From Alpinimonas psychrophila (GTDB lineage Bacteria; Actinomycetota; Actinomycetes; Actinomycetales; Microbacteriaceae), in NCBI RefSeq assembly GCF_014137865.1, contig NZ_JACGWU010000008.1:26757-90756 (forward strand): a stretch of 64,000 nt of DNA, written 5' to 3'. Shown here piece by piece: positions 33,653-41,458 of the stretch. How positions within the stretch are numbered: position 1 is the stretch's first letter; the number at the start of each line of letters is the position of its first letter. A program made the translations under genes and the position numbers. The notes beneath the pieces were generated by a model. It saw nothing but the letters and a program-made list of their open reading frames with translations, made no database searches and was not told the origin of the DNA.

Positions 33653-35035
33653 TTAGATCATGGTGTCGAGGATTTGGGTGAGATCCTCGAACGTTGTCTT
33701 GGGGTTGACGATAGCGAAACGTGTGTTGGGGGCGCCTTGGTGCGAACTGGGAACGACAAAGCCAACCCCATCGTCTAGGAGCTTGGCTGACCACCGAGAG
33801 TAATCCTCCAGCGTCCATCCCTTCTTGGTAAAGACGACAACGGAGAGTTGCGGATCACGAACAAGCTCCAGGTCGGGGCGCTGCCGAATTTCTTCGGCAA
33901 TCAGATGAGCCAAGCGAATGTTGGTCTCAATAGCCGCGCGGTACTCGGCAATGCCATAGGTCGCGAGCGAAAACCAGAGCGGAAGACCGCGGGGCCGGCG
34001 CGTGAGGTTGTAGGCGTAATCGCTGGGGTTCCACTCGTTGGCATCGGTGAGCGCATCGAGGTACTCCGCGTGCTGGGTGTGGGCACGGCGTCCCAGTTCG
34101 GGTTCGCGGTAGATCAAGGCGCACGCGTCAAAGGGAGCAAAGAGCCACTTGTGGGGGTCAACGATGAAGGAGTCGGCCAGACGCATGCCAGCAAACAGCG
34201 GTTTCGTTGTGGGGGCCAGCATGGCGGCCACGCCGTAAGCGCCATCGATGTGGAACCAGACGCCGTGCTCCTTGGTCACACGACCGACGCTCTCGAGATC
34301 ATCAACGATGCCAAAGTTTGTGGTGCCTCCGGTAGCGACGACCGCGAAGACGCCGTCCCAGTCACCTTCCAGGGCGGCCTCCAGTGAGGGACCGGTGAGG
34401 CGTCCATGGTGGTCGACAGGAATCGAGACGACCTCGACGTCCATGACACGGGCCGCAGCCTTCAGGGAGGAGTGGGCTTCGCTACTGCATGCGAACCTCC
34501 AGCGGGCGGGGCGAGGCAGACCGGTGGCCGTAAGGGCATCCTGAGCGGTGTGGCGGGCCGCAACGAGGGCAGAGAGGTTCCCCAGCGTTCCGCCCTGAAC
34601 GAAGACGCCACCGGCACCGAGGGGAAGTCCCGCTTCGGCAGCGAGCCATTCGAGGACCTCATTCTCGGCGTAAACCGCGCCCGCGCCCTCCATCCAGGAT
34701 CCGCCATAAATGGTGGATGCCGACACAACGAGGTCAAATAGCGTCGCGGCTTCCGTGGGGGCGGAAGGAATGAAGGAGAGGTAGTTGGGGTGGTCGACCG
34801 AGATGCAGGCGGGGGCCAGCACGTCTTCAAAGAGCTGGAGGGCAGCCTCACCGCCGAGCCCCTTTTCGGTGACAGTGGGGGGAACGGTGCTCCGAAGGTG
34901 CTCATAGGTGACAGGGCCGTCGAGCGGCGCGGGGTCGTAATTCATTCGGCGGCGTGCGTAGTCAAAAATACGTTCGCGGAGTTGCATGGTTTCTAGGTCG
35001 AGGGTGTGCATGTGATTAGCGTGATTGGCGGTCAT
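33653..35035 (-). CDS. PLP-dependent group II decarboxylase (aromatic-L-amino-acid / diaminobutyrate decarboxylase type)
   Basis: 460 residues from the ATG at 35035; a GTG at 35053 would add six, and neither has a strong ribosome site. Family segments: HPNYLSFIPSAP, GVFVQGGTLGNLSALVAAR, SSEAHSSLKAAARVM, ATGGTTNFGIVDDL, FHIDGAYG, and SFIVDPHKWLFAPFDA with the PLP lysine near residue 300. It makes an amine by decarboxylating an amino acid. With agmatine deiminase directly downstream it forms an amine-producing pair; whether it acts on aromatic amino acids, which would feed the hpa genes via tyramine or dopamine, is not decided by sequence. Confidence 0.9.
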   Translation of the reverse strand: MTANHANHMHTLDLETMQLRERIFDYARRRMNYDPAPLDGPVTYEHLRSTVPPTVTEKGLGGEAALQLFEDVLAPACISVDHPNYLSFIPSAPTEAATLFDLVVSASTIYGGSWMEGAGAVYAENEVLEWLAAEAGLPLGAGGVFVQGGTLGNLSALVAARHTAQDALTATGLPRPARWRFACSSEAHSSLKAAARVMDVEVVSIPVDHHGRLTGPSLEAALEGDWDGVFAVVATGGTTNFGIVDDLESVGRVTKEHGVWFHIDGAYGVAAMLAPTTKPLFAGMRLADSFIVDPHKWLFAPFDACALIYREPELGRRAHTQHAEYLDALTDANEWNPSDYAYNLTRRPRGLPLWFSLATYGIAEYRAAIETNIRLAHLIAEEIRQRPDLELVRDPQLSVVVFTKKGWTLEDYSRWSAKLLDDGVGFVVPSSHQGAPNTRFAIVNPKTTFEDLTQILDTMI

Positions 35036-35053
35036 GGTGTGGTGGTTGTCCAC

Positions 35054-35262
35054 TCTGTAGCTCTTGCAGGGCGCCCGCCACGACGTCTGTCGTGCGACTG
35101 GGGCTTTTCACCTGCGGACTCTGAGCTTAGCTTTCGTACCGACACGCCGAAAGGGTCGCACCTCCCATTTTGTTCGGGATGCAACTTTGGCGTCTTTCCG
35201 GGAGAGTTTCGGGTGTTGGACCAAAATGATAAAAAAAACTCCAAAACACTACATGTAGTGGA
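35054..35262. other. non-coding divergent region between decarboxylase and short-peptide gene
   Basis: About 210 bases with no supported gene on either strand. The distal part is GC-rich, then the sequence becomes A-rich (run of A at 35231-35238) just before a 14-base palindrome at 35247. The A-run next to the peptide promoter could act as an UP-like element. Confidence 0.5.
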
Positions 35263-35281
35263 ATGACAGAGGTGTCATTCC
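35247..35281. promoter_or_regulatory. palindrome plus inverted repeat, candidate operator of the short-peptide gene
   Basis: A perfect 14-base palindrome CACTACATGTAGTG (35247-35260) touches a second inverted repeat, GGAATGACA (35260-35268), GAGG, TGTCATTCC (35273-35281), with perfect 9-base arms. The second repeat covers the -35 box of the peptide promoter, so a bound dimer would control it directly. Confidence 0.65.
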
Positions 35282-35292
35282 CGTTATATAGT
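35263..35292 (+). promoter_or_regulatory. sigma-70-type promoter of the short-peptide gene
   Basis: ATGACA (35263-35268, 5 of 6 with TTGACA) and TATAGT (35287-35292, 5 of 6 with TATAAT) are separated by 18 bases; TATATA at 35285 with a 16-base spacer is the alternative. Transcription would begin near 35299, giving a leader of about 65 bases that contains a CCGCA-GGGG-TGCGG hairpin. Confidence 0.6.
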
Positions 35293-35365
35293 AAGAGTCC
35301 ACCGCAGGGGTGCGGCAGAGATGATTCATAATCTCGACTTAAATTTTCTTTCTCAGGAGGCAACA

Positions 35366-35452
35366 ATGGACTTTGACAACAACGACAACATCGGTGGCTA
35401 CGCAGTACCCGTCGACCCCATGGACCTGTTGCAGTGTGACAGCTGCCAATAG
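35366..35452 (+). CDS. 28-residue peptide gene, candidate signal or modified-peptide precursor
   Basis: Short frame missed by length cut-offs. AGGAGG ends 5 bases before the ATG, the best ribosome site in the window. The product has an acidic, Asn/Asp-rich N-terminal half (MDFDNNDN), a GGY step, and a C-terminal half VPVDPMDLLQCDSCQ with two cysteines in C-x2-C-Q at the very end. There is no signal peptide. It has its own promoter with operator-like repeats, and a strong 3' hairpin before a histidine kinase gene. I do not recognise a described family. Possible roles: a peptide pheromone sensed by the kinase, a ribosomally made and modified peptide, or a small metal/redox protein. Confidence 0.65.
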   Translation: MDFDNNDNIGGYAVPVDPMDLLQCDSCQ

Positions 35453-35482
35453 GCATTGAGATTTTTTCGCGGGTAACCGCAC

Positions 35483-35520
35483 AACAACCCCCCGGGCCAG
35501 TATTGGTCTGGGGGGTTGTT
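35483..35520 (+). terminator. strong hairpin after the short-peptide gene
   Basis: AACAACCCCCCGGGCCA pairs with TGGTCTGGGGGGTTGTT across a 4-base loop (two mismatched positions). There is no long T-run after it, so it may be a partial terminator or an RNA-stabilising 3' end. It limits read-through into the kinase gene that starts 24 bases later. Confidence 0.75.
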
Positions 35521-35543
35521 GCACTAGGCACTAATCTTGGTAA

Positions 35544-37322
35544 ATGTTGGAGAAAACGCGCGCATTACTTCGTGTGCGAATCGGGCGAGTGATTGGCCCA
35601 CACTCTGCTTCGCTCACCGTTGGTCTCTGGGTTCTGATTCCCCTTACTCTGGGGACAGCTTTTTCGGATGCAGAGAATCAGACGGGGATTCAGGCGGCTT
35701 GGATTTTGACTGCCTTGCAGGGTTTTGTCCTTGCGGTGGTTTTCTTTTCCGTGGGCGGCATCATCGCCAGTCGATTTACGAACCCTCGCAACAGGACCAT
35801 CGCATTCTTGACCCTTTTTGCTTTGACAGAGCTTGTGCGGTCGATTGCGGTGACAATTTTGGCCTATCAGGCAGGAGCCCTCGAGAGTATCAACTGGAGC
35901 TTTCGCATCACCGCCGGCCTCCTGACCGGCATCGCCGCCTTCTCCGTTGTGTCCATCGTCGTCAATGAAGTGTTTGTTTTTCGTGAGAAGCTCAACGAAC
36001 TTGTCGTGCGGCGAACCAGGCTTGAAACCCTTCAGAATCGCTCGGAGCAGGAACTCGCGGCCGTGCGTGCTGAGACCCTCCGCGATGTGCGGGAACGTGT
36101 GGATGAAGCGATTCAAACACTGACGGTCGACGCGACGAAGACTTCCTCAAGCGCGCCTAGCGTTGTGGCAGCCCTTCTTGACGTCTCTGACAAGGTCATC
36201 CGGCCCCTCAGTCATGATCTCATGCGCAAGCCGCGGGTGATGCCCAGCACCAACGAACCGGTGCCTGAAAAGCGCAGTGGCGCCTCGTTCATGCTCGACT
36301 TCATTACGCGCGTGGAGCCGATCCGTCCCAGGTCGTTGCCCGTCATGCTCTTCATGCTTGGATTTGGTGCAGCCGCGACCCTGCTGCCGTTCGGCATCGG
36401 TGTTCTGGTTCTTCTTGTCTGGTTGTCGGTGATGGGAGGCATCCTGTGGATCGCGACCCGTCTGGTCGGCCCGTATTTGGCACGTTGGAAGGTCGCGACG
36501 CGTATTATCGTGGTCTCGGCAATCAATGGGTTTGTGGCTGTCGGGGCGGGCCTGAGCGCTGCCATCCCTGCTGGATATCAGCCCACCCAGTTGGTGCTCA
36601 CGCTCATTTACACCACGGTGGTCTTTAACGGCGTGGCGTGGGCTATCGCGGTGCCGCCAGGGCTCAGGCAAGCTCATCGCGAAATTTTGCTGGAAACCGA
36701 AGCCGTTAACGCTCGCCTCGCGTGGAACGTCTCCCGCGACAACTCATTGCTGTGGGCAGAGCAGAAACAGCTGTCGCGCACACTTCACCAGGAGATCCAA
36801 GGCACCCTTCTCGCTGCTGCCTTTCGCCTCCAGCGTGATATTGAAGCAGGAGGCGACACCGAGCAGTCCCTTGCGGAGGTGCGGGAGCTCATTACGGTTG
36901 CGGCGCAGCAGTCAGTGACCCCTGGGGCAGTACACGCATTAAAAAAAGGTCTCGGCGAAATTCGGGATCGCTGGGCGGGAGTGATTGACTTCACCTGGGA
37001 CTGCGACGAGGTTCTGAGGAATCGCCTCGACAAAGACGACCTGACGAGGCACATCGTCTATGACGTCGTGGGGGAGTTCATTACGAACTCGATTAAACAT
37101 GGTCAGGCAAAAAATGCCGTTTTGTCGATTCTGGCACTTAGCGAGGATTCCATTCGCCTCAGCTTGACAAACGATGGCGCACCTTTGCCGAGCGATGCAG
37201 TGCCCGGGCTGGGCACTCGATTGGCCGAAAATGTGGGACTTGCCGCCGGTTTTATGCCGAACACCGCAGGAATCGAATTTCATGTCGACCTCACGCTGGA
37301 GCAGGATGCGGCGCGGGCGTAA
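35544..37322 (+). CDS. orphan membrane sensor histidine kinase with two transmembrane blocks
   Basis: 592 residues. The first membrane block has about four helices (residues 24-40, 52-75, 85-108, 120-145), then a charged helical linker (146-225), then a second block of about four helices (266-283, 284-305, 320-343, 348-370). The cytoplasmic kinase core follows: a His415 motif in RTLHQEIQGTLLAA, like the HisKA_3 H-E-x-Q-G-x-L pattern, an N-box EFITNSIKHG (511-520) and a G-box GLGT (555-558). No response regulator is adjacent. It lies 91 bases after the 28-residue peptide gene, which is a candidate ligand. The large membrane part suits sensing a membrane or peptide signal. Confidence 0.85.
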   Translation: MLEKTRALLRVRIGRVIGPHSASLTVGLWVLIPLTLGTAFSDAENQTGIQAAWILTALQGFVLAVVFFSVGGIIASRFTNPRNRTIAFLTLFALTELVRSIAVTILAYQAGALESINWSFRITAGLLTGIAAFSVVSIVVNEVFVFREKLNELVVRRTRLETLQNRSEQELAAVRAETLRDVRERVDEAIQTLTVDATKTSSSAPSVVAALLDVSDKVIRPLSHDLMRKPRVMPSTNEPVPEKRSGASFMLDFITRVEPIRPRSLPVMLFMLGFGAAATLLPFGIGVLVLLVWLSVMGGILWIATRLVGPYLARWKVATRIIVVSAINGFVAVGAGLSAAIPAGYQPTQLVLTLIYTTVVFNGVAWAIAVPPGLRQAHREILLETEAVNARLAWNVSRDNSLLWAEQKQLSRTLHQEIQGTLLAAAFRLQRDIEAGGDTEQSLAEVRELITVAAQQSVTPGAVHALKKGLGEIRDRWAGVIDFTWDCDEVLRNRLDKDDLTRHIVYDVVGEFITNSIKHGQAKNAVLSILALSEDSIRLSLTNDGAPLPSDAVPGLGTRLAENVGLAAGFMPNTAGIEFHVDLTLEQDAARA

Positions 37323-37349
37323 TCTCTCGCTCGTCGTTAGAATTGCGGG

Positions 37350-37796
37350 GTGAGCGTGAATCCGGAAATCCAAGGTCGTGTCTTCGTGCCGACCGAGCCC
37401 TACCTCGTGGGGCGCGAGAAGGTTCGCGAGTTTGCGCGCGCTGTGTTCGCGACGAGTCCGCTGAATTATGACGTGGATGCTGCTATAGCGGCCGGTCACG
37501 CCGATGTGGTGGCTCCACCGACGTTCCCCATCGTGATTCAAGAACGCACCCTCGCTCAACTTCTGGCCGAACCGGATGCAGGGATTGATTTCACCCGGGT
37601 TGTCCATGGCGATCAGCGCTTCACGTATACCCGGCCCATTGTGGCCGGAGATGAACTCACGGCTACCCTCACGATCGCGAGCGTCAAGAGCCTCGGCGGG
37701 CACTCCATGGTTACGGCCGTTTCTGACATCGTCGATTCCACGGGGGCACACGTTGTCACCGCGACGTCCACCCTCGTCGTGCGAGGAGATGAATAA
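37350..37796 (+). CDS. HadA/HadC-like dehydratase subunit (FAS1-DH-type MaoC N-terminal family)
   Basis: 148 residues with a GTG start: an N-terminal hot-dog domain (YLVGREKVREFARAVF, APPTFPIVIQE, GDQRFTYTRPIVAGDELTATLTIASVKSLGG). In mycobacteria such a subunit pairs with HadB as the beta-hydroxyacyl-ACP dehydratase of fatty-acid elongation. The gene order hadA-hadB-murB next to tRNA-Trp/secE/nusG is the same neighbourhood as in mycobacteria. It overlaps the hadB-like start by one base (TAATG). Confidence 0.88.
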   Translation: MSVNPEIQGRVFVPTEPYLVGREKVREFARAVFATSPLNYDVDAAIAAGHADVVAPPTFPIVIQERTLAQLLAEPDAGIDFTRVVHGDQRFTYTRPIVAGDELTATLTIASVKSLGGHSMVTAVSDIVDSTGAHVVTATSTLVVRGDE

Positions 37797-38245
37797 TGCC
37801 TCAGCTTGCCCAGCTTGCCCAGCTTGCCCAGCTTGACGTCGGCGATGTTGTCGCGACAGCCGAATACCACCTCACCCGTGACTCGCTTGTTCGCTACGCC
37901 GGCGCCTCGGGGGACTTCAACCCCATCCACTACCGCGATGATGTTGCCGTCTCCGTTGGCCTGCCCGGTGTTCTGGCCCACGGCATGCTCACCATGGGAC
38001 TTGCCGTGCAGTGCGTGGTCGCCTGGGCCGGTGATCCGGCTCGCGTTATCGATTACCAGGTTCGATTCACTCGACCCGTTCTGGTCGATGCTGAGACCGG
38101 TGCGGATATCAGTGTGAGCGCCAAGCTGGGGGCGCTCGACGCCGAGACCAACACAGCCCGGATCGATCTGACGGTCACCTTTGGGGAGGCGACGGTTCTG
38201 GGCAAGGCACAGATCCGTATCGCTCTTTCTGAACTCCTGAGCTAA
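37796..38245 (+). CDS. HadB-like MaoC dehydratase
   Basis: 149 residues. It carries the hydratase-2 motif YAGASGDFNPIHYRDDVA, with the catalytic Asp and His, followed by GLPGVLAHGMLTMGLAVQ. It partners the non-catalytic HadA-like subunit encoded upstream. The N terminus reads MPQLAQLAQLAQLDVGD: three perfect repeats plus one of a 9-base unit give repeated QLA triplets ahead of the conserved domain. This is expected to be harmless but unstable. Confidence 0.9.
   Translation: MPQLAQLAQLAQLDVGDVVATAEYHLTRDSLVRYAGASGDFNPIHYRDDVAVSVGLPGVLAHGMLTMGLAVQCVVAWAGDPARVIDYQVRFTRPVLVDAETGADISVSAKLGALDAETNTARIDLTVTFGEATVLGKAQIRIALSELLS
37802..37837 (+). repeat. in-frame 9-bp tandem repeat at the hadB-like N terminus
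   Basis: CAGCTTGCC is repeated three times, followed by CAGCTTGAC, encoding QLA-QLA-QLA-QLD. Gain or loss of a unit keeps the frame. Confidence 0.9.
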
Positions 38246-38271
38246 CCTTCGTCCTTTTACCTCTCACGCCG

Positions 38272-39462
38272 ATGACATCCTCACCCCGAACCTTCGCCGA
38301 CCTGACAACGATTCGCGTCGGCGGGGCGCCGAGGGAGCTCCATGAGGCAACCACCCCTGAGCAACTCGTCGAGACCTCACTCGATGTCTGGGCGTCGAAC
38401 GAACCCTGGCTACTCCTCGGTGGCGGGTCGAACACCATTGTTGCCGACGAAGGGTTCGACGGTACGGTCATCCTGATATCAACACGAGGCATCTCTGAAA
38501 CCAGTACCTCATACATTGTGCCCGAAGGGTGTGCCGCCTCAGGCCCAGATGCGCCAACCTCCCACGCCGGAAGCATCATCATTCGAGTTCAGGCCGGGGA
38601 ACCGTGGGATGCAGTCGTCTCTTTTGCGGTCACCCATGGACTCGCCGGCATCGAGGCGCTCTCGGGAATTCCCGGTTCCACCGGTGCCACCCCCGTGCAG
38701 AACATCGGGGCTTACGGTCAAGAGGTAGCCGACGTCATCGTTTCCGTCGAGTTTCTGGACTACCTCACAGGTGAGGTCGAATCCATTCCCGCCGCCGAAC
38801 TGGGTTTCGCCTATCGAGACTCAATTTTCAAGCGTGGACGGCTCGGCGTGGTTCTCTCCGTTGACTTTGCCCTCACCCCTTCGTGGCGTTCCGATGCCGT
38901 GAGCGATGCCACGGCGCTTTCGTTGCCCATCGCCTACCCACAATTAGCGGATGCCCTCGGCGTCGCCGTTGGGGATCGCGCCGAACTTTCTCGCGTGCGT
39001 GAAGCCGTTCTAGCTCTTCGCGCGAGCAAAGGCATGCTGCTCGACCCGAGCGATACCGACACCATTGGCGTCGGATCGTTCTTCGTCAACCCCATCGTCA
39101 CGGAGAGCTTTGCGCGCACACTGCCCGCCGACGCTCCCCGTTATCCGGTTGCGGCACCGATTGCTCAGCGCGTCACGCCCCTCGACGGTTCCTCGCCAAT
39201 GCTGTTTCCCGGCCTCGAGGGCCCCGCGCTCGTGAAACTCAGCGCGGCGTGGCTCATCGAAGCCGCCGGCGTTAAAAAGGGCTTTGGCGTCCCTGGGTCC
39301 GGTGCCGCTATTTCCTCCAAACACACGTTGGCCATCACGAATCGCGGTGGCGCAACATCCGATGACATTGCAGGGCTTGCCCACTACGTGCAGGCTCTGG
39401 TGCAGTCACACTTTGGCCTGATCCTGCGGCCCGAACCCAACCTCATCGGTCTGGAGATTTAA
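38272..39462 (+). CDS. murB: UDP-N-acetylenolpyruvoylglucosamine reductase
   Basis: 396 residues. FAD-binding motifs are TTIRVGGAPREL and LLGGGSNTIVADEGFDGTVI, plus GIPGSTGATPVQNIGAYGQEV, the catalytic serine segment YRDSIFK and the C-terminal RPEPNLIG with the general-acid Glu. It reduces the enolpyruvyl group to give UDP-MurNAc in peptidoglycan synthesis. It is longer than E. coli-type MurB, as usual in Actinobacteria. It follows the dehydratase pair with a 26-base gap and meets the small membrane-protein gene tail-to-tail with a 4-base overlap. Confidence 0.96.
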   Translation: MTSSPRTFADLTTIRVGGAPRELHEATTPEQLVETSLDVWASNEPWLLLGGGSNTIVADEGFDGTVILISTRGISETSTSYIVPEGCAASGPDAPTSHAGSIIIRVQAGEPWDAVVSFAVTHGLAGIEALSGIPGSTGATPVQNIGAYGQEVADVIVSVEFLDYLTGEVESIPAAELGFAYRDSIFKRGRLGVVLSVDFALTPSWRSDAVSDATALSLPIAYPQLADALGVAVGDRAELSRVREAVLALRASKGMLLDPSDTDTIGVGSFFVNPIVTESFARTLPADAPRYPVAAPIAQRVTPLDGSSPMLFPGLEGPALVKLSAAWLIEAAGVKKGFGVPGSGAAISSKHTLAITNRGGATSDDIAGLAHYVQALVQSHFGLILRPEPNLIGLEI

Positions 39463-39674
39463 CTCAGTCCAAGCTGGACGACATCGGCCACAATGGCGGC
39501 AACGAGAATTCCGCCACCGGTCCACAGAAAGATGAGCCCCAGGGTGTGGGGGATGTGGTGGATGCCGGATTTTGTGGGGATCAGGCCGATGAGGAAGAGC
39601 ACGAGGCCGGCGGCGGCTAGTGCCCCTCCAGCAAATTGGAAAAGGGTCAGGATGGCGCCGAGATTATTTCCCAC
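39459..39674 (-). CDS. small two-helix membrane protein, unknown function
   Basis: 71 residues if it starts at the GTG at 39674, 7 bases after the aminotransferase stop; the longer frame runs into that gene and looks like an out-of-phase shadow there. Two hydrophobic helices (about residues 6-30 and 45-67) are linked by a short polar loop with His residues (GIHHIPHTLG). I do not recognise the family. The placement suggests co-translation with the aminotransferase gene. Confidence 0.65.
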   Translation of the reverse strand: MGNNLGAILTLFQFAGGALAAAGLVLFLIGLIPTKSGIHHIPHTLGLIFLWTGGGILVAAIVADVVQLGLS

Positions 39675-39681
39675 GGGGCGC

Positions 39682-40884
39682 TTAGTCGCGAAAGAGCTTC
39701 TGCAGGCGGCTGATGCCCTCAAGTAGGGCCTCGTCGCCAAGGGCGTAACTGAAGCGCAGGTAACCGCTGGGCCCAAAGGCTTCTCCGGGAACCGCCGCGA
39801 CTTCGGCTTTATCAAGAATCAGGTCCGCCAACTCGAGCGAACTGGTCGGAGTCACTCCACCCCACGTGCGGTTCAACAGACCGGAGACATCGGGATACAC
39901 GTAGAACGCTCCCTGCGGCGTGGGCGTGTGCAAGCCGTCAATCTTGTTGAGCTCGCCCACAATGAGTTTGCGACGACGGTCAAATGCGAGGCGCATTTCT
40001 TCGACGCAATCTTGCGGGCCGTTCAGTGCGGCAATGGCGGCACGTTGCGAGATGTTCGATACGTTGCTCGAGAGGTGAGACTGTAGGTTCGCGGCGCCCT
40101 TGATGGCATCGGTGGGGCCGACCATCCAGCCCAGACGCCATCCGGTCATGGCATACGTTTTGGCGACACCGTTGACCAGGATGGTGCGATCGGCGAGGGC
40201 GGGAACGGCATCCACAATGGAAACAGCCTTGATACCGTCGTAGGTCAGGTTTTGATAAATCTCGTCACTGATAACCCAGAGACCGTGAAGGTCGGCCCAT
40301 TCGCCAATAGCCTTCACCTGTTCGGGGGAGTAGACGGAGCCCGTGGGGTTCGAGGGCGAGACGAAAAGCAGCACTTTGGTGCGATCGGTGCGGGCGGCCT
40401 CGAGTTGGTCCACGGTGACGAGGTAGTTGGCTTCGGCCCCGGCGAACACGTCGACTTGAACGCCACCGGCCAACTTGATGACCTCGGGGTACGTGGTCCA
40501 GTAGGGAGTGGGCACGAGCACTTCGTCGCCGGGATCAAGAAGCGTGGCGAAGGCTTGGTAGACGGCTTGCTTGCCACCGTTGGTGACAACCACCTGGCTG
40601 GGCTCTACTTTCAGGCCCGAGTCGCGCAGGGTTTTGGCCGCAATGGCTTCGCGCAGGTCAGGGAGTCCGGCAGCCGGTGTGTACCGAAAGTTCTTGGGGT
40701 CTTCCAGGGCGAGGCGCGCGGCTTCGACAATGTGCGCGGGCGTGACAAAGTCAGGCTCTCCGGCGGCAAAACTAATGACGGGGCGCCCCGCGGCTTGGAG
40801 TGCTTTCGCTTTGGAATCGACCTTGAGGGTCGCCGACTCGGCGATCGCGGAAATGCGGGAAGAAATTCGCTTCAATTCAGGCAC
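39682..40884 (-). CDS. aspC: aspartate/tyrosine/aromatic-type class I aminotransferase
   Basis: 400 residues. Fold type I signatures are [59 protein letters not shown], and the PLP lysine in [16 protein letters not shown]. It converts aspartate and 2-oxoglutarate to oxaloacetate and glutamate. The position between murB and tRNA-Trp/secE is conserved in Actinobacteria. Confidence 0.94.
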   Translation of the reverse strand: MPELKRISSRISAIAESATLKVDSKAKALQAAGRPVISFAAGEPDFVTPAHIVEAARLALEDPKNFRYTPAAGLPDLREAIAAKTLRDSGLKVEPSQVVVTNGGKQAVYQAFATLLDPGDEVLVPTPYWTTYPEVIKLAGGVQVDVFAGAEANYLVTVDQLEAARTDRTKVLLFVSPSNPTGSVYSPEQVKAIGEWADLHGLWVISDEIYQNLTYDGIKAVSIVDAVPALADRTILVNGVAKTYAMTGWRLGWMVGPTDAIKGAANLQSHLSSNVSNISQRAAIAALNGPQDCVEEMRLAFDRRRKLIVGELNKIDGLHTPTPQGAFYVYPDVSGLLNRTWGGVTPTSSLELADLILDKAEVAAVPGEAFGPSGYLRFSYALGDEALLEGISRLQKLFRD

Positions 40885-41062
40885 GTTCTCAAGTGTATGG
40901 GAGTGAGCTCAGCTTTACAGAAGGGCCTGCTACGACCTACACTTGTGCGAAGTGGTTGAAAAATGCCATGCTTTTGCGTGCCCTCTTTAGGGCGCACATA
41001 TTTCGCGAGATTTATGTGAACAAAAGTTGTACAACCTTTAGTGTTCGATCCTGAACACGCCG

Positions 41063-41135
41063 AGGGTGGTGGCTCAATTGGTAGAGCAGCGGTCTCCAAC
41101 ACCGCAGGTTGCAGGTTCGAGTCCTGTCCGCCCTG
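41063..41135 (+). tRNA. trnW: tRNA-Trp (anticodon CCA)
   Basis: 73 bases: acceptor AGGGTGG pairs with CCGCCCT (one G-U), D-arm GCTC..GAGC, anticodon loop TCTCCAACA with CCA, T-arm GCAGG-TTCGAGT-CCTGT, discriminator G. The CCA end is not encoded. It is followed by secE and nusG, the usual actinobacterial order. Confidence 0.96.
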
Positions 41136-41155
41136 CACAGTGAAAGGTAAAAAAC

Positions 41156-41431
41156 ATGGCACAAATCGTCGCTGACGAACCCGGCGAGGACGTCGTTGCG
41201 CGCGCCAAGCAGGACAGCGCTTCAAAGCGCAATGTTTTCTCGCGGATTGCCTTGTTCCTTCGCCAAGTAATTCAAGAACTTCGAAAAGTCGTCGCGCCTA
41301 CCCGTAAAGAGCTCTTGAGCTATACGGGTGTCGTGCTGGTTTTCGTCATCATCATGATGTTGCTCGTTTCGGGCATGGACTGGGTGTTCGGCTGGGTCGT
41401 GGTGGTCGTATTCGGCACACCGGCTGCCTAA
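41156..41431 (+). CDS. secE: preprotein translocase subunit SecE
   Basis: 91 residues. A polar N-terminal part, the conserved amphipathic segment FLRQVIQELRKVVAPTRKELLSYT, then one transmembrane helix (about 57-85). It clamps SecY in the Sec channel. It lies 20 bases after tRNA-Trp and 27 bases before nusG. Confidence 0.97.
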   Translation: MAQIVADEPGEDVVARAKQDSASKRNVFSRIALFLRQVIQELRKVVAPTRKELLSYTGVVLVFVIIMMLLVSGMDWVFGWVVVVVFGTPAA

Positions 41432-41458
41432 CGTCCCCCAAGATTTTCACCAATAGAT

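Noticed and set aside
41026..41035. GTTGTACAAC palindrome upstream of tRNA-Trp as an operator
   Set aside because: Only 10 bp, AT-rich and in a promoter region; not enough to support a specific site.
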